Below, in pieces: positions 1 through 8,097 of a DNA stretch of 64,000 bases. The position numbers were made by a program, and so were the translations under genes. Below the pieces are notes generated by a model, which saw nothing but the letters and a program-made list of their open reading frames with translations, ran no database searches and was not told the origin of the DNA. The stretch comes from Salinispora mooreana (GTDB lineage: Bacteria; Actinomycetota; Actinomycetes; Mycobacteriales; Micromonosporaceae), in assembly GCF_000379065.1 (NCBI RefSeq), contig NZ_KB900614.1, positions 3,436,892-3,500,891 on the forward strand, in the 5' to 3' direction. Numbering within the stretch: position 1 is the first letter of the stretch; each line of letters begins with the position of its first letter.

Positions 1-279
1 GTCGAACACGGCGCCGCCCTCGGCGTCGACGTCGAGACCGTCACCAAAAACCCCCAAGCCAAAGGCTTCAGCGTGGTCAAACGGCGATGGGTCGTCGAAC
101 GCACCATCGGCTGGCTCATGCACCACCGCCGACTCGTCCGCGACTACGAAGCACGACCCGACAACTCCGCCAGCATGATCACCCTCGCCATGATCGACAA
201 CCTCGCCAAACGCCTCACCGCCGAAACCACCCCAACCTGGCGAGAACCACTACAACCACAACACACACAAAATACGTGA
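1..279 (+). CDS. IS5-type transposase, C-terminal part (5' end outside window)
   Basis: The frame is open from base 1 and ends at TGA 277-279. The peptide has the run KRRWVVERTIGWLMHHRRLVRDYE, given here only by its key residues (R-R-W-V-V-E-R-T then R-R-L-x-x-D-Y-E), which is the conserved C-terminal part of IS4/IS5 DDE transposases; the E of VVERT is the last catalytic acid. It would cut and join an insertion sequence. Only the last 92 residues are in the window, so I cannot say whether the element is intact upstream. Codon use is poorer in G+C at third positions than neighbouring genes (many CCA/ACA/AAA), which fits a mobile origin. Confidence 0.8.
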   Translation, partial: VEHGAALGVDVETVTKNPQAKGFSVVKRRWVVERTIGWLMHHRRLVRDYEARPDNSASMITLAMIDNLAKRLTAETTPTWREPLQPQHTQNT

Positions 280-659
280 ATCAGACGTCCTCTGAGGCGG
301 AGGGTGTCAGTGCCAACAGCGTCTCACGCGTCCTCAGGGACGGCTTGAACGCCATGGTTGAGTTCTTGGAGGGCAAAGCCCTGAGGGCCCTAGACATGCC
401 CAAGCCCCCGGCATCGGCGCCGGGGGGCTTAAGTTCTTGCTGGTCAGCGCCGGGCGTGTGGTACGAACATCTGCCACGCCTCCGGACCGAACACCAGGGC
501 CGCGGTAGCGAACCTCCGCAGCAGACCCTCCCGACCGCACGCCAGGTCGACACCGAACCGAGAGCGTCCGGTGACGGATGGCCTCAGGTATTGCGTGTTA
601 CCACACACCTGCTCGTAGGATCACGGTGATCTGGTGGTCGCAAGGGGGGGGCGAACTGA
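280..659. other. Gene-poor stretch after the IS; one hairpin
   Basis: No convincing gene. Short open frames occur on both strands but none has a recognisable family or good start site. A GC-rich inverted repeat lies at 402-430 (AAGCCCCCGGC...GCCGGGGGGCTT) and could be a terminator or part of the IS end region. The stretch probably holds debris around the insertion. Confidence 0.4.
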
Positions 660-1640
660 GTGCAGTACGTACGTTTGGGCAGGACAGGGCTGAAGGTCTC
701 GCGGATCTGCCTGGGAATGATGAGCTACGGCGATCGCAGCAAGAGTGACGGGTGGGTGCTCAGCGAGGACGCCGCCGAACCTCTCGTCCGGCGGGCGGTC
801 GATGCCGGAGTCACCTTCTTCGACACCGCCGACATGTACTCGTCAGGAACGAGTGAGGAGGTCACCGGCCGTCTGCTGGGTAAGATCTTCTCGCGGCGGG
901 ACGACTACGTACTTGCCACCAAGGTCTTCTTTCCAATGGGCACCGGGCCCAACGATGGTGGGCTGTCCCGCAAGCACATTCACGCTGCCATTGACGAGTC
1001 GCTGCGCCGGCTCGGCACTGACCATGTGGACCTCTACCAGATCCACCGCTGGGACGACCAGACACCGATCGAGGAAACGATGGAGGCCCTACACGAGGTA
1101 GTGCGCGCCGGAAAGGCCCGGTACATCGGCGCCTCCAGCATGGCCGCCTGGCAGTTCGCCAAGGCGCAACACACTGCCGACATGTCCGGGTGGACCCGGT
1201 TCGTTGCCATGCAGAATCACTACAACTTGCTCTACCGGGAAGAAGAACGAGAGATGATCCCGCTCTGCCGCGACCAGGGAGTCGGCGTCATCCCGTGGAG
1301 CCCGCTGGCCCGTGGACTGGTCGCCCGCGCCGGAGCGACCGAGGCAGCGGCAACCGCTCGCGTGTCCAGCGGCGACGCCGACCGCAGGGAGGCGTTGTAC
1401 GGGCGCGGCGACGAGCGGATCCTCCGACGGGTAGCCCACGTCGCCAACGAGTGCGCTCTCCCACCAGCACAGATCGGCCTCGCCTGGCTGCTGAGTAAGT
1501 CAGGGGTAACCGCCCCCATCGTGGGGGCCACCAAGGAGCGGCACATTGATGATGCTGTTGCGGCGGTGGACGTTTCGCTGACCGAGAAACAGATCGACTA
1601 CCTCGAAGAGCCCTACCAGTCGCAGACTATCCGCATGTGA
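660..1640 (+). CDS. Aldo/keto reductase
   Basis: NAD(P)H-dependent oxidoreductase of the aldo/keto reductase superfamily, 326 aa, the usual length for the bacterial 'general stress / YajO' type. The catalytic tetrad is visible: D55 and Y60 in FFDTADMY, K88 in LATKVF, H129 in YQIHRWD. The C-terminal NADP-binding part (VIPWSPLARG, then IVGATKERHIDDAV) is complete. The start is GTG 660 with a purine-rich AAGGGGGGGG just upstream. It stands alone between the IS remnant and a tRNA 3' fragment, so it may be cargo of an integrated element. The natural substrate cannot be read from sequence. Confidence 0.9.
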   Translation: MQYVRLGRTGLKVSRICLGMMSYGDRSKSDGWVLSEDAAEPLVRRAVDAGVTFFDTADMYSSGTSEEVTGRLLGKIFSRRDDYVLATKVFFPMGTGPNDGGLSRKHIHAAIDESLRRLGTDHVDLYQIHRWDDQTPIEETMEALHEVVRAGKARYIGASSMAAWQFAKAQHTADMSGWTRFVAMQNHYNLLYREEEREMIPLCRDQGVGVIPWSPLARGLVARAGATEAAATARVSSGDADRREALYGRGDERILRRVAHVANECALPPAQIGLAWLLSKSGVTAPIVGATKERHIDDAVAAVDVSLTEKQIDYLEEPYQSQTIRM

Positions 1641-1697
1641 ACGTGCAGTGGCAGGTCTTGTGGTTCGGCCTTGTCGGGTTCATTCGGTGCCCGTGCT

Positions 1698-1726
1698 GAC
1701 GGCCCGCCTTGCGGGCTTCGGCCGTC
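1698..1726. terminator. Hairpin downstream of the aldo/keto reductase
   Basis: GACGGCC (1698-1704) pairs with GGCCGTC (1720-1726), with a smaller inner CGC/GCG pair. No clear T-run follows, so termination is only likely. Confidence 0.4.
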
Positions 1727-1863
1727 CTCGACGGGCCGAAGCGCACTGTCGATGCTACGGCCCATGCGCGTATTGATCATGAGCAGGAAGGGGCTGAGGT
1801 CGGCCCGCCAATGCAGGTCAGAAGCCCTGTGGCGAACCCTCCCACACTCCTTTCCTCAACCGT

Positions 1864-1896
1864 GTGTCGCAGGTTCGATTCCCGCCGGAGGCACCA
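1864..1896 (+). repeat. tRNA 3'-end fragment (probable attachment-site remnant)
   Basis: The 33 nt read GTGTCGCAGGTTCGATTC... and end in GGAGGCACCA, i.e. a T-arm with TTCGATT loop, a 3' acceptor strand (CGGAGGC), a discriminator A and an encoded CCA. A matching 5' acceptor strand (GCCTCCG) and an anticodon arm are absent in the preceding 100 nt, so this is not a functional tRNA. The body resembles the 3' part of actinobacterial tRNA-Arg. Such 3' copies are typical left after site-specific integration at a tRNA gene. The T-stem has one A-C mismatch, which also suggests decay. Identity of the donor tRNA is an inference. Confidence 0.55.
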
Positions 1897-1939
1897 GAGA
1901 AAACAGAGATCGACTCATCTTGGCATCAGTCGCATGGCC

Positions 1940-2365
1940 TCACCGTGGCGGCACGACCTTCGCGGCACGCCGAGACTCGTGCCCCACCGGATGCCTGCCA
2001 CCTTGCCGCGAAGGTCGATTTGTGTCGGGTTGGCGGGAGCGCGCCAATAGGTAGCCGGCATAGGCGGCCAGTGCGACGGCTGCCAGCACGGCGGGCGGCC
2101 CGGTGAGTGCGCGGTTGCTGCTGCGAGAGGCCAGCGCGGCGCCGAAGGACTGGTCGGCCAGTAGCGACCAGCGCGACCGCCAGGACAGGGCCGATCCGGC
2201 CGACAGCGCGGAGCCGACGGACAGGATCGATCCGGCCGAGCCGATACTGGCGATGGAGGCGAACGAGCCGACGCTGCCGATGGACAGTACCGAGCCGTGG
2301 GAGCCGATCGACAGCACGGAGTCTGTGGACCACAGTGACAGTCGTGCGGAGCCGGTAGAGGTCAT
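1940..2365 (-). CDS. Small membrane protein with Ser-Ile-Gly-Ser repeats
   Basis: I do not know a function. From ATG 2363-2365 the 141-aa product has an N-terminal half made of a degenerate 6-9 residue repeat (SVLSIGS, SVLSIGS, SFASIAS, SAGSILS, SALSAGS), then a polar segment (WRSRWSLLADQS), and a hydrophobic segment (PPAVLAAVALAAYAGYLL) ending in basic residues. The regular small-hydrophobic/Ser/Gly pattern suggests a short beta-solenoid or a membrane-associated repeat. A 37-residue N-terminal extension in the same frame is possible, but ATG 2365 gives the cleaner protein. The last 30 or so residues lie close to the tRNA fragment and may be altered by the integration. Confidence 0.55.
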   Translation of the reverse strand: MTSTGSARLSLWSTDSVLSIGSHGSVLSIGSVGSFASIASIGSAGSILSVGSALSAGSALSWRSRWSLLADQSFGAALASRSSNRALTGPPAVLAAVALAAYAGYLLARSRQPDTNRPSRQGGRHPVGHESRRAAKVVPPR

Positions 2366-2419
2366 GAGCGGATTATGCGGTACTCCGGTGACACTCGCGG
2401 CCCCTTGGACCTGACGCAG

Positions 2420-3004
2420 ACGGCGCGGCTGGTCATTGGTGTACGGCCTGCCGCGCTCGAGGGCCGCTTCGGACAACGGGGCGGGGTCAAGGGGACTGCC
2501 CAGGCGCAGGAGGCTCAGCGGATCACCGGGAACACTGTCGACCTGAGAGCTACGTCAACGAGCCACGGGTCGGTGACCACGTCTTGCTGACCACCCTGGC
2601 GAGTTCCGAAAGATCCGGAGCGCCACGCGGCTCGGCAAGCCGCAGACACGGATGCTGGCCGGATCGAGTCGAGTATGGACACAGGGCCTGCTTGCCTGGA
2701 CAGCATGGTTGCCGCACTCAGCCTCACCGTGGTCTACGTCGTCGTCGCTCACACCAAGGTGAGGGCTGATTCGATCCGGCCGGCATTTCCAGTCGCCGGC
2801 ATCAGCCTCGGGTAGCACCTAGTGAGAGCCGCACACTTCCGCGCCGGCACGCAGCCTCGATGGGATGCGGCCAGGCGCGCTGCCCCGGTCTGGTGCAACG
2901 TGGTCTCGACTCGACAGGCCCGGGCGGGTCAAGACACATGAATCACCCATATTACGCCTATCATCCCTAAAAGGGTAAAATAATCGTCAACGTGATGGGA
3001 AGTC
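2420..3004. other. Intergenic stretch with one doubtful small ORF
   Basis: No assignable gene. A 46-codon frame on the plus strand (ATG 2675 to TAG 2813-2815) encodes a short peptide with one hydrophobic segment (MVAALSLTVVYVVVA), but it has no good ribosome binding site. The last 60 bases before the next gene (about 2944-3004) are clearly AT-richer than the rest of the window (TATTACG, TAAAATAAT), and probably carry the promoter of the surface-protein gene. Confidence 0.35.
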
Positions 3005-4306
3005 ATGAACAAGAGCGCAAAGGTGACTACTACCCGCGCCGCCGCGGTCGCCGCGGTCGCCGCCGCCACCGCATTCGTGATGCTGGGCAACGTGGTCAGC
3101 GCCGCGCCCGTCGGCCCGATCGATCCCGTCGAAGCCACCGAAGGATTTCTGGTCATGACGGAGGGAAACGCGACCCTGATCGAATCGGAGAACGAGGGGA
3201 CGCTCGCCGTCGGCGGGAACCTCGCATTCTCGCAGTACCAGTTAGCCGTGGTGAGCGCGGGAAGCTTCTTCGCCCCCGGCGACAACAACCCGACAGCCCT
3301 CGTGGTTGACGGGCAGGTGGACTTCGCGAACAGTGTGCCCAACACCCGCCTCCAGGTCCTGCAGAATGGATACGCCAAGATCGGAAATCTGAACAACACC
3401 TTCGTCCGGAATGTCGACGGCAACAACGCGCCGGCGAATACGCGAATCCTGCCGATCAATGACTACGACGCCTCGCCCCGGATCGAACTCGTCACCACCC
3501 AGCCAGCGACGAGTGTCGGGCCGGTCTCGGTGATCGACTTCGCGGAGGCGTTCCAGACCTTCCGGTCAAACTCCACCGAACTCGCGACGTGCCAGAACAC
3601 CGTCGTGCTGCGGGACCCGAACGGCGACCCGATCTCCTCCCCCATCGCGCCCGGGACCAACGCCGTCATCGACCTCAGCGCGAACACCACCAACGTGCTC
3701 AACATCAACTCGATCGATCTGGACAACATCGGCATCCTGACCTTCGCCGACCAGCCGACCGCGAGCAGTCCGTTGTTGGTCAACGTCAACACCACCGACG
3801 AGGCGGACACCTTCGACTGGACCGCACCGAACTTCGCCGGCATCGGCGGGCCCGAAGCCCGCTTCATCCTGTTCAACTTCCCCACCGCCACCGCCCTCAC
3901 CCTCGCGCCCAACGGCGCGACGGTCGAAGGGACGATCTACGCGCCGCGGGCCGACTTCACCGATCTTGACCAGAGCAACACCGAAGGCAGCATCATCGCG
4001 CGCACCCTGGAGCACCGCGGCGGGGAAATCCACGACTTCCCCTTCAGCACGACGCTCGCCTGCGACAGCGCTTCCCCGACGGGCAGCCCGACGGCGACGC
4101 CGACCACCACACCGTCCGGCACCCCGACCGCTGATCCGACAGCGACCCCGACCGTCACGCCAAGCCCCACCGGGACCGACCTACCCATCACCGGATCGTC
4201 CAGCGGATCAATGCTCTTCGTCGGCAGCCTGGCCATGCTGGCGGGAACCGCCCTCCTGCTCACAATCGGTTTCACGCACCGGCGACGGCGCAACGCCGGA
4301 AGCTGA
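3005..4306 (+). CDS. Secreted choice-of-anchor A family protein with LPxTG-type sorting signal
   Basis: A 433-aa surface protein. It has a Sec signal peptide (basic start, AAAVAAVAAATAFVML, cleavage near SAAPVG at about residue 35), a long Asn/Thr/Asp-rich domain of the 'choice-of-anchor A' / collagen-binding adhesin type (GFLVMTEGNATL..., LAVGGNLAF, and later GTIYAPRADF), a Pro/Thr-rich stalk (residues about 355-395), then LPITG, a hydrophobic segment and a basic tail RRRRNAGS. LPITG plus this tail is the class recognised by actinobacterial sortases, so the protein is probably linked to the cell wall. No sortase gene lies in the window. It has its own AT-rich promoter region and terminators. 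Confidence 0.85.
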   Translation: MNKSAKVTTTRAAAVAAVAAATAFVMLGNVVSAAPVGPIDPVEATEGFLVMTEGNATLIESENEGTLAVGGNLAFSQYQLAVVSAGSFFAPGDNNPTALVVDGQVDFANSVPNTRLQVLQNGYAKIGNLNNTFVRNVDGNNAPANTRILPINDYDASPRIELVTTQPATSVGPVSVIDFAEAFQTFRSNSTELATCQNTVVLRDPNGDPISSPIAPGTNAVIDLSANTTNVLNINSIDLDNIGILTFADQPTASSPLLVNVNTTDEADTFDWTAPNFAGIGGPEARFILFNFPTATALTLAPNGATVEGTIYAPRADFTDLDQSNTEGSIIARTLEHRGGEIHDFPFSTTLACDSASPTGSPTATPTTTPSGTPTADPTATPTVTPSPTGTDLPITGSSSGSMLFVGSLAMLAGTALLLTIGFTHRRRRNAGS

Positions 4307-4312
4307 GCGCTT

Positions 4313-4339
4313 GTCGGGCGGCAGCGAGTGCCGCCCGAC
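4313..4339 (+). terminator. Terminator hairpin after the surface-protein gene
   Basis: An 11-bp perfect stem (GTCGGGCGGCA / TGCCGCCCGAC) with a 5-nt loop starts 6 nt after the stop codon. Confidence 0.65.
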
Positions 4340-4420
4340 CCCCACCCCCGCCGTAACGGCCGCCGGGTCCGGCACCGCCGTAGGTGAGGCCACCGGCACT
4401 CACGCCGGCACCGCACGATC

Positions 4421-4450
4421 GATGGCCTGGGTAGCGATGCCCAGGCCATC
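4421..4450. terminator. Second terminator hairpin
   Basis: GATGGCCTGGG (4421-4431) pairs perfectly with CCCAGGCCATC (4440-4450), followed by GTTCTGT. It may serve the surface-protein transcript or block transcription from the decayed region. Confidence 0.65.
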
Positions 4451-4497
4451 GTTCTGTCCGGCGCATCTGCCACAGAGCAACCACTGACGGACGAGAG

Positions 4498-4809
4498 GTG
4501 TCCAGCCAGTTAGCTTTCCACTCCTTGTCCCGGCATCCTCGCCGACGGCTACGAGACACACCACCAACTCGACGGCTGGGCTGTGGCAACTCCTGGCGGA
4601 ATAGCACCTCGGGCCTCAGGGGCACCGGCCGCTACGCCCTCCACCTCACCTCGGCCTGCGCGACCAACCCACACATCGTGTACGCCTCGAATACCGTCAC
4701 CAACGCGGTGAATGGACTGACCAACGTCCCCGCCGCCCCGTTGCCAACCCGCGAACGCGGCAGGTGGCACCGGACCTCGACGACCGCCACCTGGCGCGGG
4801 GCTCTTTGA
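4498..4809 (+). pseudogene. Possible gene remnant, unassigned
   Basis: The frame contains a protein-like tract (GRYALHLTSACATNPHIVYASNTVTNAVNGLTNV) described here by its Thr/Asn/Ala-rich composition, but the flanking codons look random and no start or signal peptide is visible. It may be the 3' part of a secreted protein. It could also be chance coding; I give it low weight. Confidence 0.2.
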
Positions 4810-4869
4810 GCAGCAGAATCGGTACGGTGCCTGCCTGCGAGTCGTACGAGCGCGGAGGCGCACCTCTAC

Positions 4870-5038
4870 ATGGACCTGCGGCCCTGCGCCTGTGGGGAGG
4901 CACGGTTCGACCGGCAGAGCACGGTCGTGGCGCTCGAGGACGGCGACCTGGCGGCCCGCTACAGCGGCCCCTGCCCCGCCTGCGGCCGGGCCCGCGAGTT
5001 CACCTTCCGACTGCCCGCCGAGCTCACCCTGCCCCCGT
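4870..5038 (+). pseudogene. Truncated Cys-pair protein, 5' part only
   Basis: A good start (GGAGG, then ATG 4870) opens a frame with two Cys-X-Cys/Cys-X2-Cys pairs (CACGEARF and CPACGRAREF), separated by a short beta-rich stretch, suggesting a zinc ribbon. After RLPAELTLPP, at about 5038, the protein-like character ends and the frame runs to 5244 antisense to another gene remnant. I infer a deletion or inversion junction at about 5038-5040. Similar Cys-pair proteins occur near actinobacterial T7SS loci, but this assignment is from memory and tentative. Confidence 0.5.
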
Positions 5039-5039
5039 C

Positions 5040-5368
5040 CGGCGGCTTTGCCTCGTCCAGGCAGGCGGCGAACGCCCCGACCAGCAGGGGCAGGGTGGTC
5101 AGGAACTCACGCAGCACATGCCGGGGGTTGTGCTCGCGGGCATCCGCCACCTCCGCTCGAGCGCCGGCGTCGGCGAACGCCGTGCAGACCTCCCAGAGGT
5201 TGGCGCCGGTGCTGCTCCACTGCCACACAGCGCACCTGCATTGAGCATGGAGAGGGCGGCTGCGTGCTGTGCCCCGCCGCGAGCCAGCGCCGCGCCGGCT
5301 GCTTCGAGTTGACGGGCACCATCACACGCGCCGTCCGGGTTGACAAACGTCTCATTCGGGCCGGTCAT
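5040..5368 (-). pseudogene. Frameshifted and 3'-truncated ESX-like gene
   Basis: ATG 5366-5368 overlaps the stop of the upstream YbaB-like frame (an ATGA-type coupling). The first segment (TFVNPDG-type start, then GARQLEAAGAALARGGAQHAAALSML) resembles the N-terminus of ESX/WXG100-like proteins. At about 5225-5240 the protein-like reading moves to another frame that continues as WSSTGANLWEVCTAFADAGARAEVADAREH...LLVGAFAACLDEAK and then loses character at about 5040, where it meets the truncated plus-strand gene. One frameshift and one truncation make it non-functional. The family call is inferred from the N-terminal pattern. Confidence 0.6.
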
Positions 5369-5756
5369 CGGCCCCCTCCCAGGATACGTCGCGGTCAAGC
5401 TGACCAACAACACCCGCCAGATCATGATCCAGATATGCCTGGAACCGACCGTCCGACACGAACGGTTGAAGCAGCTACCCAACCTCCGCCAGAGCCAATT
5501 CCGTCGCCCGCTGGATCGTCTCAGTGACCGTGGTGGGCAGTACTCTTGAGTCCGGCCGCCGATAGATTCGTGGGTCGAGTTCTACTTTGGTCACGTGACC
5601 ATTAGGACCGACCGTCACCGTCACGTATCCGTCTTCCGAGACCACAGATACGTTCACCGCCTTCAGCTACTGCTGAAGCTCCCCCACACCCGACCGCATC
5701 CGCTCAACCTGGGCCATCAGCTCATCAGCACGAGCACGCAGGGCCTCGATGTCCAC
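5352..5756 (-). pseudogene. YbaB/EbfC nucleoid-associated-type gene with two in-frame amber codons
   Basis: From GTG 5754-5756, preceded by GAGAGGA, one continuous frame of 134 codons reads as a YbaB/EbfC-like protein: an N-terminal helix (DIEALRARADELMAQVERM), then VSVVSEDGYVTVTVGPNGHVTKVELDP, then helices ending in DRDVSWEGADDRPE. Two TAG codons interrupt it, at 5667-5669 (codon 30) and 5475-5477 (codon 94). Protein-like sequence continues unchanged after both, so these look like recent point mutations. YbaB-like genes commonly head T7SS effector or ESX gene sets. The downstream partner is also broken. Confidence 0.75.
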
Positions 5757-5911
5757 GACGTCCTCTCTCCCCGCACGTCTATAAGGCACAACCAGCCGGC
5801 TGTAGTTGGCAGGACTCACGATACTGAACCTGACGCGATACCGGGGCCCCGGCGACAGGGCGTAAATCGTTAGAATGCAGCGGCGTTGTGCGAAGGAGAG
5901 GTGCGCGCGAC

Positions 5912-7207
5912 ATGCTTCACAATCGCCGTCAGCGCGCTGGTGCGCTCGTGCTAGCGCTGGTCAGCTCGACTATCCTGATGCCCCACGCGCCGGCCGTAGC
6001 AGCTCGGGTGGTCTGCACCAGTCCGAGCGAGCCGGGTCAGGTCATCAGCGACACCTCGTGGCACCAGCAGTGGCTGGCTCCCCGACGAGTATGGCCTTTC
6101 AGCACCGGGGCCGGAGTTACGGTTGCCGTTGTGGACTCAGGTTCTGACAGCAACCACCCGCAGCTTGACGGTCAGGTGACGTCCGGATTTGACGCCCTGC
6201 GCAGGGCCAGCGGTGGTGACGTGGACTGTGTTTCCCACGGCACCGCGGTAGCCAGCCTGATCGCCGCCCGTCCACAGGAGGGCGTGGGTTTTCATGGCCT
6301 GGCTCCGGAAGCCACGATCCTCCCGATCCGAGTCAGCGAGCAGGCCGGTAACGAGGGTGACGGGGCCCAGGGCGAGAGCGTCTCCCCCGAGGTCTTCGCG
6401 CAGGCTATCCGTCGGGCCGTCAACGACGGCGCAGATGTGGTTAACATGTCCGTAACGCTCTACCGACCCGACGCCGCCGTCGAGAAAGCGATCCGCTACG
6501 CCCAAACGAAGGACGTGGTCCTGGTCGCCGCCGCCGGAAACCTCCATCGCAACGGCGAGCAACCCGACCCGGTGCCGTTCCCGGCCGCGTACGACGGTGT
6601 GATCGGGGTCGGCGCAATCGACCAACAGGGCGCACGGCTCGAGCAGTCACAGGTTGGGCCCTACGTTGATCTGGTGGCTCCTGGTGGCGCGGTCGTGGCG
6701 GCCACCCGCGTAGACGGCCACGATGTCTGGAGCGGTACCAGCTTCGCGGCCCCACTGGTGAGTGCGACAGCGGCCCTGATCCGTGCCGCCGAACCACAGC
6801 TTTCGGCCTCGCAGGTCTCGCGCCGGCTACTAGCTACCGCGGACCCAGCCCGGGGAGGTCCGGAGCAGGGATACGGGCAGGGTGTGCTCAGCCCCTATCG
6901 AGCTGTTACCGAGCGATTGCGCACCGAAGCCCCGGTGGTGCCGGCCCCTTTGCCCGAGCCGCCCTACGACGCAGTGGCTCAGGAGCGAACGCAGCGGTGG
7001 GAGGACTTCCGTCGGGTGGGGCTCTGGGGCGGACTATCAGTGGCGGCAGTCGCGCTCGCCGTCGGCGCAATCGTTTCGTTGGTACCCCGGGGACGGCGCC
7101 TCCGCTGGCGCCCCACCCGTCCCGGCGAGCCGCCGCCCTCGGCTCCGGAGATCGACGAGCCCGAAGAGACGTTCTTTCGGGTGCCCACCTCGCTACCTCG
7201 CGGCTGA
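5912..7207 (+). CDS. mycP: Mycosin 1, T7SS subtilisin-like serine protease
   Basis: Membrane-anchored S8 protease of the MycP type, 431 aa. A signal peptide (ALVLALVSSTILMPHAPAVA) leads to the catalytic domain: D75 in VAVVDSG, H109 in VSHGTAVA, oxyanion N210 in AAAGN, and S276 in SGTSFAAP. A Pro-rich linker, one C-terminal membrane helix (GGLSVAAVALAVGAIVSLV) and a basic cytosolic tail follow. MycP stabilises the ESX membrane complex and cleaves some substrates outside the membrane. I chose ATG 5912 because GAAGGAGAGG lies in front of it; a GTG at 5888 is in frame but overlaps that site. It heads the plus-strand side of the locus, convergent with the two esx genes. Confidence 0.93.
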   Translation: MLHNRRQRAGALVLALVSSTILMPHAPAVAARVVCTSPSEPGQVISDTSWHQQWLAPRRVWPFSTGAGVTVAVVDSGSDSNHPQLDGQVTSGFDALRRASGGDVDCVSHGTAVASLIAARPQEGVGFHGLAPEATILPIRVSEQAGNEGDGAQGESVSPEVFAQAIRRAVNDGADVVNMSVTLYRPDAAVEKAIRYAQTKDVVLVAAAGNLHRNGEQPDPVPFPAAYDGVIGVGAIDQQGARLEQSQVGPYVDLVAPGGAVVAATRVDGHDVWSGTSFAAPLVSATAALIRAAEPQLSASQVSRRLLATADPARGGPEQGYGQGVLSPYRAVTERLRTEAPVVPAPLPEPPYDAVAQERTQRWEDFRRVGLWGGLSVAAVALAVGAIVSLVPRGRRLRWRPTRPGEPPPSAPEIDEPEETFFRVPTSLPRG

Positions 7208-7271
7208 CGGCCGATTCGACGCCACCGTCGCGCTGCCGGGTAGGCCAGGAGGCTGGCCGGACCGCAAAATG

Positions 7272-7302
7272 CCGATGGCCCGGCACGAGACCGGGCCATC
7301 GG
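7272..7302. terminator. Bidirectional terminator between mycP and the esx genes
   Basis: A 12-bp perfect stem (CCGATGGCCCGG / CCGGGCCATCGG) with a 7-nt loop lies between two convergent genes, so it can serve both transcripts. Confidence 0.7.
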
Positions 7303-7317
7303 ATCATCCGCAGCGGC

Positions 7318-7605
7318 TCAGCCGCCAAACTTCGCCCGGTTTGCCGCTTCACGGGCCTGCATCCTGGCCGCCGACTCGCGTAGCGCCCTCTCAATCCGAC
7401 CGAGCAGGTCACGCAGGTCGTTCGCCGCCGACTCCCAGTCACTCTGCCGACGGAAATACGCTTCGCGCGCGTCACCATCCCAGGTGGCGAGCAGGGGTGC
7501 GATGCTGGACTTCAGCCCGTCGAGCTCACCGTTCATGTTTTTCAGACTGCTGCCGCAGTTGTCCGCTGCGGCGTTGAGCGCACCGAAGTTGTACTGAATC
7601 TCCAT
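7318..7605 (-). CDS. WXG100 family protein (ESX substrate)
   Basis: A 95-aa helical hairpin protein with the WXG turn as W-D-G in LLATWDGDAREAYF at its centre, flanked by two amphipathic helices, the standard ESAT-6/CFP-10 layout. It is likely secreted by the neighbouring ESX machine as a dimer with the next gene's product. The C-terminus (REAANRAKFGG) lacks an obvious YxxxD/E motif. ATG 7605 is preceded by GAGAAGGTTCCGGG; an upstream in-frame extension to 7665 is less likely. It lies 19 nt after the second esx gene, in one operon with eccB. Confidence 0.9.
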   Translation of the reverse strand: MEIQYNFGALNAAADNCGSSLKNMNGELDGLKSSIAPLLATWDGDAREAYFRRQSDWESAANDLRDLLGRIERALRESAARMQAREAANRAKFGG

Positions 7606-7624
7606 CCCGGAACCTTCTCCCCCG

Positions 7625-7954
7625 TCAGAGCCTGAGCGCCGCGGTGATCTGCCCGGCAGTGGCACCAGCGGAATCCATCTCGGACCTGATCTCTTGGTCC
7701 GCGACGTCGTAGTCTTTGCCGGAAGACCCGACCGCCTCGGCGATCGCTCGCAGCGCTACGTTCAACCGCGCCATGTCCTGGTCGAACCGCTGGCGCACCT
7801 GTTGAAAGGAGCCCGCACCGGCGCCCTTCCACTGGTCGTACAGCGGCGCGAGTTGATCCATCAGCTGGTTCAGATTGCCGGTGAGCCGGTCGGCGACGGC
7901 GTTAACCTCGCCCTCGGTCTTCACCATTAAGCCGGTGTCGGTACGCATCGTCAT
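7625..7954 (-). CDS. WXG100 family protein (ESX partner)
   Basis: A 109-aa WXG100 protein with the turn W-K-G in LYDQWKGAGAGSFQQV between two helices. It probably forms the heterodimer with the 95-aa protein encoded directly downstream. The start is ATG 7954 after GGGGGTGA; the frame extends upstream to 8077 but that part is Arg-rich and out of character. Tandem esx genes downstream of eccB are a usual arrangement in actinobacterial T7SS loci. Confidence 0.88.
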   Translation of the reverse strand: MTMRTDTGLMVKTEGEVNAVADRLTGNLNQLMDQLAPLYDQWKGAGAGSFQQVRQRFDQDMARLNVALRAIAEAVGSSGKDYDVADQEIRSEMDSAGATAGQITAALRL

Positions 7955-8097
7955 GGGAGTCACCCCCGTTCTCGTCGATCGCCTCGCATTGACGGAGGCG
8001 GCCTCGTTGCGGCGCGCTCGCACCGCTTTCCATGCGAACCGTAACGGGTTCTGTCTCACCTGCGCTAGGCCAGCCAACCGTATTCGCGCAGCAGACT

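Noticed and set aside
281..553. 90-aa minus-strand frame next to the IS
   Set aside because: No ribosome binding site, no recognisable motif, and codon pattern not typical of neighbours.
5352..5756. Amber read-through or pyrrolysine-type recoding in the YbaB-like frame
   Set aside because: No recoding signal or amber-decoding tRNA is visible, and the coupled downstream gene is also broken, so decay is the simpler reading.
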